Shown piece after piece: positions 45,766-54,789 of a DNA stretch of 60,712 nt. This DNA is from Lachnospiraceae bacterium (lineage in GTDB: Bacteria; Bacillota; Clostridia; Lachnospirales; Lachnospiraceae). A program made the translations under genes and the position numbers. The notes under the pieces were generated by a model that was not told where the DNA came from, made no database searches, and was given only the letters and a program-made list of their open reading frames with translations. Each line of letters begins with the position of its first letter. Position 1 is the stretch's first letter. The stretch is taken from NCBI GenBank assembly GCA_022510525.1, contig JAFLTH010000008.1:1-60712 (forward strand), read 5' to 3'.

Positions 45766-47823
45766 ATGATGAAAAATAGTGTAAAACTAAAAGGAAGATT
45801 AAAGTCATATTTACAGTCTTCTTTATACCTGGGATTTTTATTAATAGCAATAGATTTACTGATTTACTTAATAGACTATCGTGCAGGACTGGTATTAACC
45901 TGTTTCCTTGTTTTTTATTTTGTGATAATTCTGTCCCTAATGTTCTATAATAAGCCTATTATCATTAACGAGCTGATAAGCTTTGCAACTCAGTACGGAC
46001 AGATACAGAAGAGGTTGCTGCGTGATTTGGATCTGCCCCATGCACTTCTGGATGAGGCCGGTAAGATTATCTGGACAAACCATGCATTTGAGAAAGCGGT
46101 TGATAAGGAAAAAGGATATAAGAAATCCATAACCTCGCTTTTCCCGACAATCACTAAAGAGCGATTACCGGGTATAAGTGATGAAGAAGAAGCAGAATTC
46201 AATATAGAGTATGGAGAAAGAAATTATACCGCAAAGCTTAAAAAGATTTCGCTTAAGGAAATGGCAGAGAACAGTGATATCATTGAAGCCCAGGGTTATG
46301 AGGGTTATTTGATCGCGCTTTATCTCTTTGATGAGACCGCATTGAAAATAGCTTTGCAGGAAGTGGATGATCAGAGTCTTGCTGTGGCACTTATTTATCT
46401 GGACAATTATGAAGAGGCCCTGGAGAGTGTTGAGGAAGTCAGAAGGTCGCTTTTGATTGCCTTGATAGATAGGAAGGTAAACAAGTATATTGCGGCATTA
46501 GACGGTATCTGTAAGAAGTTGGAGAAAGATAAGTATCTGGTAGTAATGAGGAAAAAGGCAGTTGATTTACTTAGAGAAAGCCGTTTTGACTTATTAGAGG
46601 ATGTTAAGACTGTTAATATAGGTAATGAGATGGCTGTTACTATCAGTATCGGTGTGGGTTTGAGCGGACTTACCTATGCGCAGAACTATGAATTTGCCAG
46701 AAATGCAATCGACCTGGCACTTGGACGCGGCGGCGACCAGGCAGTAGTCAAGATGCCTGAAAATATAGTTTATTACGGCGGAAAGAGTCAGCAGGTTGAG
46801 AAGAGTACCCGTGTAAAGGCAAGGGTAAAAGCCCATGCTCTTAGAGAGATTATTTCCGTTAAAGATAAGATATATGTTATGGGACATAATCTGGGTGATA
46901 CTGACAGTTTCGGAGCATCGGTCGGAATCTACTGTATTGCCAAGGCGCTTGGAAAACAGGCACATATTGTATTAAATGATGTTACCGCATCCATGCAGCC
47001 TATGGTGGATATGTTCAGAAATAATGACGAGTATGATGATGACATGATCATAAGTGGTACACAGGCATTGGAAATGATTAACAGTAATGCGGTTCTGGTG
47101 GTTGTGGATGTTAATAAACCCAGCATTACGGAATGCCCGGAACTGCTTAAGCATTGCAGCTCCATCGTAGTTCTGGATCACCACAGACAGGGAACGGAAG
47201 TTATTGAGAATGCAACCTTATCATATATTGAGGCCTATGCTTCCTCCACCTGCGAAATGGTTTCCGAGATACTTCAGTATATAAGCGACGGAATGCGTCT
47301 TAAGTCGGAAGAGGCGGCCTGCCTTTATGCCGGCATTATGATTGATACCAATAACTTTATGACCAAAACGGGTGTAAGAACCTTTGAAGCGGCAGCATAC
47401 CTTAGAAGGAACGGCGCTGACGTCACCTGGATACGTAAGCTTTTCAGAGATGATGCGGCAGAATATAAGGCTAAGGCTGATGCTGTCAGTCAGGCTGAGA
47501 TATACAGGCACTCATATGCTATTTCAATATGTCATGGAGAACATGTGCAAAGTCCTACCGTGGTAGGCGCGCAGGCAGCAAATGAACTGCTGAATATCAA
47601 GGGTGTCAAGGCAAGTTTTGTACTTACGATATATAACGGAATGGTGTATATTTCCGCACGTTCTATCGATGAGGTTAATGTACAGGTAATTATGGAACGT
47701 ATGGGTGGCGGAGGTCATATGACTATGGCAGGATGCCAGCTGAAGGACACTACTTTGGAAGGCGGAATTATAGTGATAAAGAATACGCTGGATACTATGA
47801 TTGAAGAGGGTGAACTGAAGTAG
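45766..47823 (+). CDS. gdpP: cyclic-di-AMP phosphodiesterase GdpP
   Basis: 685-residue membrane protein that degrades c-di-AMP. Two N-terminal helices (about 17-35, 37-58), a PAS-like domain (about 70-160), a degenerate GGDEF domain (about 170-310), then DHH/DHHA1 with [11 protein letters not shown] near 368, VVDVNKP, LDHHRQG near 470 and the C-terminal [10 protein letters not shown]. The order gdpP-rplI-dnaB is conserved in Firmicutes. It is the counterpart of cdaA in this window. Confidence 0.95.
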   Translation: MMKNSVKLKGRLKSYLQSSLYLGFLLIAIDLLIYLIDYRAGLVLTCFLVFYFVIILSLMFYNKPIIINELISFATQYGQIQKRLLRDLDLPHALLDEAGKIIWTNHAFEKAVDKEKGYKKSITSLFPTITKERLPGISDEEEAEFNIEYGERNYTAKLKKISLKEMAENSDIIEAQGYEGYLIALYLFDETALKIALQEVDDQSLAVALIYLDNYEEALESVEEVRRSLLIALIDRKVNKYIAALDGICKKLEKDKYLVVMRKKAVDLLRESRFDLLEDVKTVNIGNEMAVTISIGVGLSGLTYAQNYEFARNAIDLALGRGGDQAVVKMPENIVYYGGKSQQVEKSTRVKARVKAHALREIISVKDKIYVMGHNLGDTDSFGASVGIYCIAKALGKQAHIVLNDVTASMQPMVDMFRNNDEYDDDMIISGTQALEMINSNAVLVVVDVNKPSITECPELLKHCSSIVVLDHHRQGTEVIENATLSYIEAYASSTCEMVSEILQYISDGMRLKSEEAACLYAGIMIDTNNFMTKTGVRTFEAAAYLRRNGADVTWIRKLFRDDAAEYKAKADAVSQAEIYRHSYAISICHGEHVQSPTVVGAQAANELLNIKGVKASFVLTIYNGMVYISARSIDEVNVQVIMERMGGGGHMTMAGCQLKDTTLEGGIIVIKNTLDTMIEEGELK

Positions 47824-47876
47824 TTTCAATGCTGCTGAATTTAAAGAAACCCCAAAAGAAAGGTATGGACGATAAA

Positions 47877-48323
47877 ATGAAGATTATTTTACTGCAGGAT
47901 GTTAAAAGTTTGGGTAAGCAAGGTGAAATTGTAGATGTAAGTGACGGTTATGCGAGAAATAAATTACTTCCTCAGAAATTAGGAGTGGAAGCAAATGCTA
48001 AAAATTTAAATGATTTAAAGCTTCAAAAGGCTAATGAAGAGAAAAAAGCAAAGGAACTGCTTGAGGCGGCTAAAGAGCTTGCCAAGGTATTGGAGACGAA
48101 AGAAGTTGTGGTAAAAATGAAATCCGGTGAGGGCGGAAAAACTTTTGGCTCCATTTCTTCAAAAGAAATTGCAGCCGAGGCAAAGAAACAGTGTGACCTG
48201 GAGCTGGATAAGAAGAAAATCCAGTTACCTGAACCGATTAAGGCCTTGGGAGCATATGAGGTTGGTGTAAAACTTCATCCTAAGGTTACAGGAAAACTTA
48301 AGGTAAAGGTTGTTGAAGAATAG
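47877..48323 (+). CDS. rplI: 50S ribosomal protein L9
   Basis: 148-residue L9: N-terminal domain [32 protein letters not shown] with the GxxG pattern, a long connecting helix (about 42-75) and a C-terminal RNA-binding domain. The start at 47877 is the family start; a GAAAGG lies 13 bases upstream, and ATGs further upstream would add non-conserved residues. It lies between gdpP and dnaB. Confidence 0.96.
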   Translation: MKIILLQDVKSLGKQGEIVDVSDGYARNKLLPQKLGVEANAKNLNDLKLQKANEEKKAKELLEAAKELAKVLETKEVVVKMKSGEGGKTFGSISSKEIAAEAKKQCDLELDKKKIQLPEPIKALGAYEVGVKLHPKVTGKLKVKVVEE

Positions 48324-48341
48324 TAAAAGGTGGGATAAAAA

Positions 48342-49682
48342 ATGCCGCAGCCAATGGAAGAGGCATTATTGAAAAGAATATTGCCGCACAGCATTGAGGC
48401 GGAGCAGTCGGTCATAGGCTCAATGATTATGGACAGGGAAGCAATTATAGTTGCTTCTGAAATTATCGGTGGCGATGACTTTTACAGCAGACAGTATGGT
48501 ATCCTTTTTGAAACTATGGTAGAGTTAAATGATGAAGGCAAACCGGTGGACCTGGTGACTCTTCAGGACAGGCTCAAAGAAAAGGACGTGCCTCCGGAGG
48601 TAAGCAGTTTGGAATTTGTAAGAGATTTGATTACTGCGGTGCCTACCTCTGCCAATATTAAATATTATGCCAATATAGTAGCGGAGAAATCCACGCTGCG
48701 TAAACTTATTAAACTGAATGAAGAGATTGCCAATACCTGTTATGTGGGTAAGGAAAGTCTTGAAGTTATTTTAGAAGATACTGAAAAAAGGGTATTTGAC
48801 TTGGTGCAGCGAAGAAATACCGAGGACTTTATGCCAATCAGGCAGATTGTTATGAATGCAATGGACAGAATAGAAAGGGCTTCGCATAACAAGGGTAATG
48901 TAACGGGTATTGCAACGGGTTTTATTGACCTGGATTACAGAACGGCCGGTATGCAGCCCTCAGACCTTATTCTGGTAGCTGCAAGACCGTCTATGGGTAA
49001 AACCGCATTTGTACTTAATATTGCCGAGTATGTGGCATTTAAGCAGAATCAGACTGTAGCGATATTCAGTCTGGAAATGTCCAAGGAGCAGCTTGTAAAC
49101 AGACTTTTCTCCATGGAATCCAAGGTTGACTCACAGCATTTAAGAACAGGAAATCTCAGCGATGAAGAATGGGAGAAATTGATTGAAAGCGCCGGCGTAA
49201 TCGGTAAATCCAATCTTATAATTGATGATACGCCGGGTATAAGTATTTCGGAGCTGCGTTCCAAATGCCGTAAATATAAACTTGAGCATGGACTTGAAAT
49301 GATAATCATTGACTACCTGCAGTTGATGACGGGAAGCGGCAGGACTGATTCAAGGCAGCAGGAAATCTCGGACATATCACGTTCATTAAAGGCCCTGGCG
49401 AGGGAGCTTAATGTTCCTGTCATTGCACTGTCACAGCTTAGCCGTGCCGTGGAGCAGAGGCCGGATCACAGACCGATGCTTTCCGATTTGCGTGAATCAG
49501 GTGCTATTGAGCAGGATGCCGATGTGGTAATGTTCATTTACAGAGATGATTATTATAATAAAGATACGGAGAAAAAGAACATTGCGGAAATAATCATTGC
49601 TAAACAAAGAAACGGTCCGATTGGAACAATAGAGCTGGTTTGGCTTCCGGATTTCACCAAATTCGGAAATTTACAAAAATAA
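48342..49682 (+). CDS. dnaB: replicative DNA helicase DnaB
   Basis: 446-residue hexameric helicase. The N-terminal collar domain spans about 10-115 (LPHSIEAEQSVIGSM), the linker about 150-175, and the RecA-like core has Walker A ARPSMGKTAF near 215, Walker B IIIDYLQLM near 325 and the arginine-finger region with DLRESGAIEQDADVV. Length is normal and no intein is present. AAGGTGGG precedes the ATG. Confidence 0.97.
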   Translation: MPQPMEEALLKRILPHSIEAEQSVIGSMIMDREAIIVASEIIGGDDFYSRQYGILFETMVELNDEGKPVDLVTLQDRLKEKDVPPEVSSLEFVRDLITAVPTSANIKYYANIVAEKSTLRKLIKLNEEIANTCYVGKESLEVILEDTEKRVFDLVQRRNTEDFMPIRQIVMNAMDRIERASHNKGNVTGIATGFIDLDYRTAGMQPSDLILVAARPSMGKTAFVLNIAEYVAFKQNQTVAIFSLEMSKEQLVNRLFSMESKVDSQHLRTGNLSDEEWEKLIESAGVIGKSNLIIDDTPGISISELRSKCRKYKLEHGLEMIIIDYLQLMTGSGRTDSRQQEISDISRSLKALARELNVPVIALSQLSRAVEQRPDHRPMLSDLRESGAIEQDADVVMFIYRDDYYNKDTEKKNIAEIIIAKQRNGPIGTIELVWLPDFTKFGNLQK

Positions 49683-49719
49683 CATAGGTTATTTAATATA
49701 ATTGAATATAAATAATTAC

Positions 49720-49753
49720 AAAAGAGACAAGCCTAAGCAGGTTTGTCTCTTTT
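49720..49753 (+). terminator. terminator after dnaB
   Basis: A 15-bp stem (AAAAGAGACAAGCCT, 49720-49734, with 49739-49753; one G-U pair) closed by AAGC; T-run in the right arm. It lies just before the MerR gene. Confidence 0.85.
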
Positions 49754-49778
49754 ATGCTTGGCGGAAAGGGGAATGAAA

Positions 49779-50402
49779 ATGAATCAAGAAACCTTATTAA
49801 TTTCAGAGGCAGCTAAACGTGTACAGGTAGAGACCCATGTTCTTCGCTATTGGGAAGAGGAATTGCAGCTTCCGATTAAGAGAAACGAGATGGGGCACAG
49901 ATATTATACAATGGAAGATATAAATCAGTTTAGAGAGATTAAACTTTTAAAGGAACAGGGATTGCAGTTGAAGGCAATCAAAAGCATACTGCAAAAAGCC
50001 CATTTTGAAAATTCCGAAGCAGATACTCCGGAAGTGGTGGAAGAGAAGGCTATGGACTATATGATTGGAAAGAGGCAGAAATTCATTGTTTCACTTGCAG
50101 ATAATGCCAATAAGGAAGAAAAAGCTAAAAGATTGCAGTATTTAATCCAGCATATGATTACGGAGAGTGTAAAAAATGCAAACAAGGAACTTTGTACGGA
50201 GATTAAAGAGAGTGTCATTAAAGAACTGGACTATCAGTTCAGGACGATAGAAGAACGGGAGGAAGAACACTGGAAAAAAGAAGAAGAACATTATCGTAAA
50301 GTAGATGAAATGCTTAGACAGCATTATAAAGTTAAGGAAAAACCGCCTAAAAAAGAACGTAGGGGAAAAAATAAAAACGGCTGGGGCGGAAATCAAGTAT
50401 GA
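49779..50402 (+). CDS. MerR family transcriptional regulator (DUF3967-like C-terminus)
   Basis: 207-residue protein. The N-terminal MerR winged helix (about 5-75) has SEAAKRVQVETHVLRYWEEE and MGHRYYTMEDINQFREIKLLKEQGL. The rest is a charged coiled coil with a Lys/Arg-rich tail (about 150-205), as in MerR-like proteins with a DUF3967 end and in RacA-type DNA anchors. It lacks a drug- or metal-binding domain. The ATG at 49779 is at seven bases from GGAAAGGGG; an ATG at 49773 is too close. Confidence 0.75.
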   Translation: MNQETLLISEAAKRVQVETHVLRYWEEELQLPIKRNEMGHRYYTMEDINQFREIKLLKEQGLQLKAIKSILQKAHFENSEADTPEVVEEKAMDYMIGKRQKFIVSLADNANKEEKAKRLQYLIQHMITESVKNANKELCTEIKESVIKELDYQFRTIEEREEEHWKKEEEHYRKVDEMLRQHYKVKEKPPKKERRGKNKNGWGGNQV

Positions 50403-50413
50403 GATATTATATC

Positions 50414-50453
50414 AAAAAAGCATTCATCTATGTATGCGAGGATGAATGCTTTT
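50414..50453. terminator. bidirectional terminator between merR-type gene and ferredoxin gene
   Basis: AAAAGCATTCATC/GATGAATGCTTT stem with an 11-nt loop, A-run left and T-run right; serves convergent genes. Confidence 0.8.
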
Positions 50454-50474
50454 CCGGTTGTTATCTGTTGTCGA

Positions 50475-50645
50475 TTAACCCTGTGAAATAGCACCGGTCG
50501 GGCAGGCACCTGCACAGGAACCGCAATCGATACATGTATCAGGATTAATTTCAAATTTGCCATCGCCCATGCTGATAGCTCCTACAGGACATTGAGCTTC
50601 ACAAGCTCCGCATGCTACACAAGCATCGCCAATTACGTATGCCAT
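50475..50645 (-). CDS. 2[4Fe-4S] ferredoxin
   Basis: 56-residue clostridial-type ferredoxin with two clusters, CVACGACEAQCP and CIDCGSCAGACP. It carries low-potential electrons. AAGGAGGATATGATT precedes the ATG at 50645; longer in-frame readings are not supported. It is downstream of pflA on the same strand and could supply electrons for radical-SAM activation of pyruvate formate-lyase (inference). Confidence 0.93.
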   Translation of the reverse strand: MAYVIGDACVACGACEAQCPVGAISMGDGKFEINPDTCIDCGSCAGACPTGAISQG

Positions 50646-50773
50646 AATCATATCCTCCTTATATTGTAAATGCATAGTGATAAATAATATTTAATTATAT
50701 TTTTATTTTAATATAAAAGCATAGAATATACAAGTAAAAGTGTGAAATTAAAATTTTGCTCTTTTATAGATTA

Positions 50774-51529
50774 TTATGCAAGCTCTGCACGGCGCTTACG
50801 TATACCCTCAAGGATTACTTCTTTTTTCTCAAGGAGCTGTTTTTTCTCCATAGCGGGGACACCTTTAAGCTTATATTCCATTCCAAGCTTTTCATACTTG
50901 CTTTCTCCCATTGTATGATATGGTAGGGCATCCAGAGCTTTCAGATTATGGAATTGACCTATAAAATAGCCCAGCTTGTATAAGTACTCATCATCATCGG
51001 TAATACCGGGTACAATAACGTGACGGATCCACATATCGACATTTTTCTCATTCAAATATGCCGCAAAAGCCAGAATACCGTCATTAGGCTGTGCAGTAAG
51101 TTCCTTATGCTTTTCGGGATCAATATGTTTAATATCCAACATGACCAGATCGGTCAACGTCATCAATTTGTCCAGCTTGGCAAGCCACTCCGGATTACCG
51201 TTAGGTTTGTAGGCAATTCCTGAAGAATCTATACAGGTGTGGATTCCTTTTTCTTTGGCAAGGGTAAAAAGATCGATCAGAAAATCTACCTGCATAAGCG
51301 GCTCTCCGCCTGTTACGGTAATGCCGCCGCCTTTATAGAAGCTTATATTACGCTCATACTGTTCTATAATATAGGCGGGTTCCATTAAAGTACCCCCGTT
51401 CATTTCCCAGGTATCGGGATTATGGCAATAGGCACATCGCATAGGGCAGCCCTGAACAAATACTACAAATCTTACTCCGGGACCATCTACCGTGCCAAAA
51501 CTTTCTAATGAGTGAATTCTTCCCTGCAT
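50774..51529 (-). CDS. pflA: pyruvate formate-lyase activating enzyme
   Basis: 251-residue radical SAM enzyme that makes the glycyl radical of pyruvate formate-lyase. The iron-sulfur motif is C28-x3-C32-x2-C35 (CPMRCAYCHNP), followed by the SAM-binding GGEP at about 88 (VTGGEPLMQ). AAAAGGAG precedes the ATG. A hairpin lies between it and the glycyl-radical subunit gene. Its substrate here would be the separate radical subunit rather than a full-length enzyme. Confidence 0.95.
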   Translation of the reverse strand: MQGRIHSLESFGTVDGPGVRFVVFVQGCPMRCAYCHNPDTWEMNGGTLMEPAYIIEQYERNISFYKGGGITVTGGEPLMQVDFLIDLFTLAKEKGIHTCIDSSGIAYKPNGNPEWLAKLDKLMTLTDLVMLDIKHIDPEKHKELTAQPNDGILAFAAYLNEKNVDMWIRHVIVPGITDDDEYLYKLGYFIGQFHNLKALDALPYHTMGESKYEKLGMEYKLKGVPAMEKKQLLEKKEVILEGIRKRRAELA

Positions 51530-51551
51530 AGTCGACTCCTTTTTTAAGAAA

Positions 51552-51585
51552 ACTGCGCACCGGCTAAAAATAGCTAATGCGCAGT
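51552..51585 (-). promoter_or_regulatory. hairpin between radical subunit gene and pflA
   Basis: ACTGCGCA/TGCGCAGT with an inner GCTA/TAGC. Read on the minus strand it is followed by TTTTCTT, so it may partly terminate transcription before pflA and keep the activase low. Confidence 0.55.
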
Positions 51586-51622
51586 CGCTTAATTAATTAT
51601 TTACAATTCTTAATCTTAAAGA

Positions 51623-51868
51623 TTAGATACTCTCATGGAATGTACGAGAGATAACGTCAGCCTGCTGTTCGGGTGTTAATTTAATGAAGTTAACAGCATA
51701 TCCGGAAACACGGATTGTAAGCTGAGGATAGTTCTCAGGATGTTTCTGAGCGTCTAATAAAGTATCTCTGTTGAGTACATTTACGTTAAGGTGATGTCCA
51801 CCTTTTGTTGCATAGCCATCTAATAATGATACCAGGTTATCTACCTGAGCTGTGTTTGTTGCTGCCAT
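51623..51868 (-). CDS. stand-alone glycyl-radical subunit of pyruvate formate-lyase (GrcA-like)
   Basis: 81-residue protein equal to the C-terminal domain of a normal pyruvate formate-lyase: [41 protein letters not shown] with the radical Gly56 in RVSGYAV, and the ending RTFHESI. E. coli GrcA (YfiD) is a similar spare part that repairs cleaved enzyme; here it must be the regular radical carrier, because the core protein encoded upstream lacks this domain. AAAGGAGGATAATAAA precedes the ATG, 16 bases after the preceding stop. Confidence 0.93.
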   Translation of the reverse strand: MAATNTAQVDNLVSLLDGYATKGGHHLNVNVLNRDTLLDAQKHPENYPQLTIRVSGYAVNFIKLTPEQQADVISRTFHESI

Positions 51869-51884
51869 TTTATTATCCTCCTTT

Positions 51885-52088
51885 TTATCTGAAATCATCC
51901 AGTCCCTGTTCCAAAGTTGGAACACTGCATGCCAATGGTGTTCTGGAGCAGTCCGTACAGCCCATGGTCTGTACTTCTTTTGAATTTTCGGATTCAGCGT
52001 TAACATCGACATTTACATGACCAACGCCCTGCGCCATACCCGAATCCAACATTTTTACAAAATCATCAATAATTTGTTTATCGTCCAT
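51885..52088 (-). CDS. cysteine-rich small protein resembling the first half of the glycyl-radical domain
   Basis: 67 residues, between core and radical subunit genes. The N-terminal half ([25 protein letters not shown]) parallels the radical subunit ([25 protein letters not shown]). The second half is different: [16 protein letters not shown] with three cysteines replaces the RVSGYAV region, and there is no glycine-radical motif. It could be a paralogue turned into a metal or redox module, an assembly factor, or a brake occupying the radical-domain site; none is demonstrated. The start at 52088 lies 12 bases after the core stop, with AAAGGA at nine-base spacing. Confidence 0.75.
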   Translation of the reverse strand: MDDKQIIDDFVKMLDSGMAQGVGHVNVDVNAESENSKEVQTMGCTDCSRTPLACSVPTLEQGLDDFR

Positions 52089-52100
52089 AACGACCATCCT

Positions 52101-54140
52101 TTATTTGTTTAAGTCAATATTAAGATCTCCTGCAAATACCTGATCTTCCTTGCCAAGTGCACCGGGGATGATGGTAAATGTATTGGAGATACCATCCTGA
52201 GCATCCTTGAACGGAAGCTTGGATACTGAAGATAAGGAAGCTACTGCACCGTGGGTGTCACGTCCGTGCATCGGGTTAGCACCGGGAGCAAAAGGCTCAC
52301 CTTTCTTACGTCCGTCAGGTGTGTTACCTGTAGCCTTACCATAAGTTACGTTAGAGGTAATGGTAAGGATAGAAGTTGTAGGAACACCATTTCTGTAAGT
52401 ATGATGTCTTCTTACAGCTGTCATAAATCTGTGAACGATATCCTGTGCAATAAGGTCAACACGGTCATCATCGTTACCATATTTCGGGAACTCGCCTGTG
52501 GTCTTAAAGTCAACGATAATGCCGTCTTCATCCCTGATAGGTTCAACCTTTGCATATTTGATTGCTGATAAAGAGTCAGCTACGATAGACAGACCTGCAA
52601 CACCTGTTGCGAAATAACGTTTAACGTCCCTGTCATGAAGAGCCATCTCTGCTCTTTCATAGCAGTATTTATCATGCATATAGTGAATGATATTCAGAGT
52701 ATTTACATATACGTCTGCCTGCCATTCCATCATATCCATGAATTTATCAAATACATCATCATAGTCAAGAACATCGCCTTCAACTTTGCGATACTTAGGA
52801 CCAACCTGTTTCTTGGTAACTTCATCTACACCGCCGTTTAATGCGTAAAGCAGACACTTAGCAAGGTTAGCACGAGCTCCGAAGAACTGCATTTCCTTAC
52901 CAACAACCATTGAAGATACGCAGCATGCGATTGCGTAGTCATCACCGTGGGTTACTCTCATAAGATCATCGTTCTCATACTGAATAGAAGAAGTCTGGAT
53001 AGACATCTTAGCACAGTATTTCTTCCAGTTATCAGGAAGCCTTGTAGACCAGAGAACTGTAAGGTTCGGCTCCGGAGAAGGTCCAAGGTTTGTAAGTGTG
53101 TGTAAATAACGGAAGCTCATCTTGCTAACCAGAGGACGACCGTCAACACCAACACCACCAAGGGATTCTGTTACCCATACCGGATCGCCTGCAAAAATCT
53201 GATTGTATTCAGGTGTACGTGCAAATTTAATTAAGCGCAATTTCATAATGAAATGATCAACAAATTCCTGAATCTCCTGTTCTGTGAAAGTTCCGTTTGC
53301 AAGGTCTCTTTCTGCATAGCAGTCAAGGAATGTAGATGTACGTCCAAGAGACATAGCTGCACCGTTCTGCTCTTTAACTGCGCAGAGGTAACCAAAGTAA
53401 GTAGCCTGGATAGCTTCCTGTACGTTAGTAGCAGGTTTGGAAATATCGCAGCCATATGAAGCAGCCATTTCTTTCATAAGTTTAAGAGCTACCATCTGTT
53501 CTGAAAGTTCTTCACGAAGACGGATAACATCATCTGTCATAACACGTCCTGTTGAATCTTTCTGAGCCTGTTTGTCTTCAATAAGATAATCAATACCGTA
53601 CAGAGCAACACGTCTGTAGTCACCAATGATACGTCCACGTCCATAAGCATCCGGAAGACCTGTGATGATATGTGATGAACGGCAAGCTCTCATTTCCTGA
53701 TTGTACGCATCAAAACAGCCTGCATTGTGCGTTTTTCTGTGTGTGGAGAAGAACTCGCTGATTTCAGGGTCAACTTCATAACCGTTATCGGAGCAAGCTT
53801 TTTCTGCCATTCTGATACCACCGTAAGGCTGAAGAGAACGCTTGAAAGGCTTATCTGTCTGGAATCCAACGATTTTTTCCTTGCTCTTGTCAAGATATCC
53901 CGGTCCGTGGGATGTAATTGTAGAAACAACCTTGGTATCCATGTCAAGTACGCCGCCGGCTTCACGTTCCTGTTTCATTAAATCAAGAACCTGTGCCCAT
54001 AAGTCTTTTGTGTTCTGTGTAGGCTCTGCTAAAAAGGATTCGTCACCATCATAAGGATGATAATTTCTCTGAATAAAGTCACGCACATTTACTTCATTCT
54101 CCCATTTGCCGCCTACAAAATCTTTCCATTCTGGTCTCAT
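52101..54140 (-). CDS. pflB: pyruvate formate-lyase core, lacking the glycyl-radical domain
   Basis: 679 residues, against about 750-760 for the family. It is intact from [13 protein letters not shown] to [12 protein letters not shown] and holds the catalytic Cys406-Cys407 pair in IACCVSSM and the pyruvate-binding region, but stops exactly where the radical domain should begin. The stop is followed by a ribosome binding site, so this is gene splitting rather than a frameshift. The enzyme converts pyruvate and CoA to acetyl-CoA and formate in fermentation; activity must depend on the 81-residue radical subunit. CAGGAGG precedes the ATG. Confidence 0.93.
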   Translation of the reverse strand: MRPEWKDFVGGKWENEVNVRDFIQRNYHPYDGDESFLAEPTQNTKDLWAQVLDLMKQEREAGGVLDMDTKVVSTITSHGPGYLDKSKEKIVGFQTDKPFKRSLQPYGGIRMAEKACSDNGYEVDPEISEFFSTHRKTHNAGCFDAYNQEMRACRSSHIITGLPDAYGRGRIIGDYRRVALYGIDYLIEDKQAQKDSTGRVMTDDVIRLREELSEQMVALKLMKEMAASYGCDISKPATNVQEAIQATYFGYLCAVKEQNGAAMSLGRTSTFLDCYAERDLANGTFTEQEIQEFVDHFIMKLRLIKFARTPEYNQIFAGDPVWVTESLGGVGVDGRPLVSKMSFRYLHTLTNLGPSPEPNLTVLWSTRLPDNWKKYCAKMSIQTSSIQYENDDLMRVTHGDDYAIACCVSSMVVGKEMQFFGARANLAKCLLYALNGGVDEVTKKQVGPKYRKVEGDVLDYDDVFDKFMDMMEWQADVYVNTLNIIHYMHDKYCYERAEMALHDRDVKRYFATGVAGLSIVADSLSAIKYAKVEPIRDEDGIIVDFKTTGEFPKYGNDDDRVDLIAQDIVHRFMTAVRRHHTYRNGVPTTSILTITSNVTYGKATGNTPDGRKKGEPFAPGANPMHGRDTHGAVASLSSVSKLPFKDAQDGISNTFTIIPGALGKEDQVFAGDLNIDLNK

Positions 54141-54225
54141 TTTGAATAGCCTCCTGTTTTAATAAATTTTTGATATGTTCGGCATGTTTCATAATAAGAA
54201 AGCATGCTTAAAATCCTGTATACTC

Positions 54226-54254
54226 ATTATAGTTAAATGATTAAATTACGTCAA
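54226..54254 (-). promoter_or_regulatory. promoter of pflB operon
   Basis: On the minus strand TTGACG (54254-54249), 17-base spacer and perfect TATAAT (54231-54226), about 85 bases before the pflB start. Confidence 0.8.
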
Positions 54255-54324
54255 GTAAAGCATTGTACTTTTTCCAATACAAAATGTAAAAGAATCTGTA
54301 ATTTTTTGTGAAATTTGTATGTAT

Positions 54325-54375
54325 ACGAGTATGCCTAGCGGCAAACTCGACAAGAATTGCGTTGCAATTCTTGTT
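54325..54375 (-). repeat. dispersed hairpin repeat copy C
   Basis: Two hairpins: CGAGTWTGCC/GGCAWACTCG and a perfect 11-bp ACAAGAATTGC/GCAATTCTTGT with a 3-nt loop (54350-54374). There is no T-run, so it is not a typical terminator. Confidence 0.55.
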
Positions 54376-54504
54376 GGAGTAGTAATATTTGGTCTTGCAG
54401 TAATTGAAATTTAAGATTATACTGTATAAACGTAAAGAGAATATGGTAATAGTCAGTGGGGAAAACTGATATTATAAAAAATAAAAATCAGGAGGTATAA
54501 ATAT

Positions 54505-54696
54505 ATGTCAGAAATAACGAAAGATATGACAATAGGAGAAATTTTAAGGACAAACCCGGATGTGGCTCCGGTACTTATGAATGCAGGCATGCACTGCCTT
54601 GGTTGTCCGTCGGCACAGGGGGAATCTTTAGAGGAAGCTGCTATGGTTCACGGTATGAATATCGATGATTTAATGGCACAGATTGCAGCCCTGTAA
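54505..54696 (+). CDS. DUF1858 domain protein
   Basis: 63-residue protein of the DUF1858 (hybrid-cluster-associated disulfide) family: MTIGEIL near 8-14, [15 protein letters not shown], and CLGC at 31-34, a possible redox cysteine pair or metal site. AGGAGGT precedes the ATG. It is divergent from the pflB operon, suggesting a role in redox sensing or Fe-S care in anaerobic metabolism (inference). Confidence 0.88.
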   Translation: MSEITKDMTIGEILRTNPDVAPVLMNAGMHCLGCPSAQGESLEEAAMVHGMNIDDLMAQIAAL

Positions 54697-54734
54697 AAAT
54701 GAACCATTAAGTTTATAATAATTTATAATTACAA

Positions 54735-54777
54735 AAAGTTCCGGACATCATGTCGTTTCGACAGATTCCGGAACTTT
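54735..54777. terminator. bidirectional terminator between DUF1858 gene and mecA
   Basis: AAAGTTCCGGA/TCCGGAACTTT stem with an inner TGTCG/CGACA hairpin. Confidence 0.85.
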
Positions 54778-54789
54778 ATTATATACTAA

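Larger units (their letters stand above)
54141..54504. other. 364-base divergent intergenic region of pflB and the DUF1858 gene
   Basis: It contains the pflB promoter on the minus strand, AT-rich sequence, and copy C of the dispersed hairpin repeat. For the plus-strand gene an AGGAGG ribosome binding site (54491-54496) is clear but its promoter is not. No open frame with coding character is seen. Confidence 0.65.

Noticed and set aside
51885..52097. Cysteine-rich small frame as a spurious piece of pflB
   Set aside because: It has its own ribosome binding site, regular spacing to both neighbours, and detectable similarity to the radical domain, so it is kept as a gene.
54350..54374. Strong hairpin as a transcription terminator
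   Set aside because: No T-run follows on either strand, and no gene ends there; it fits the repeat family better.
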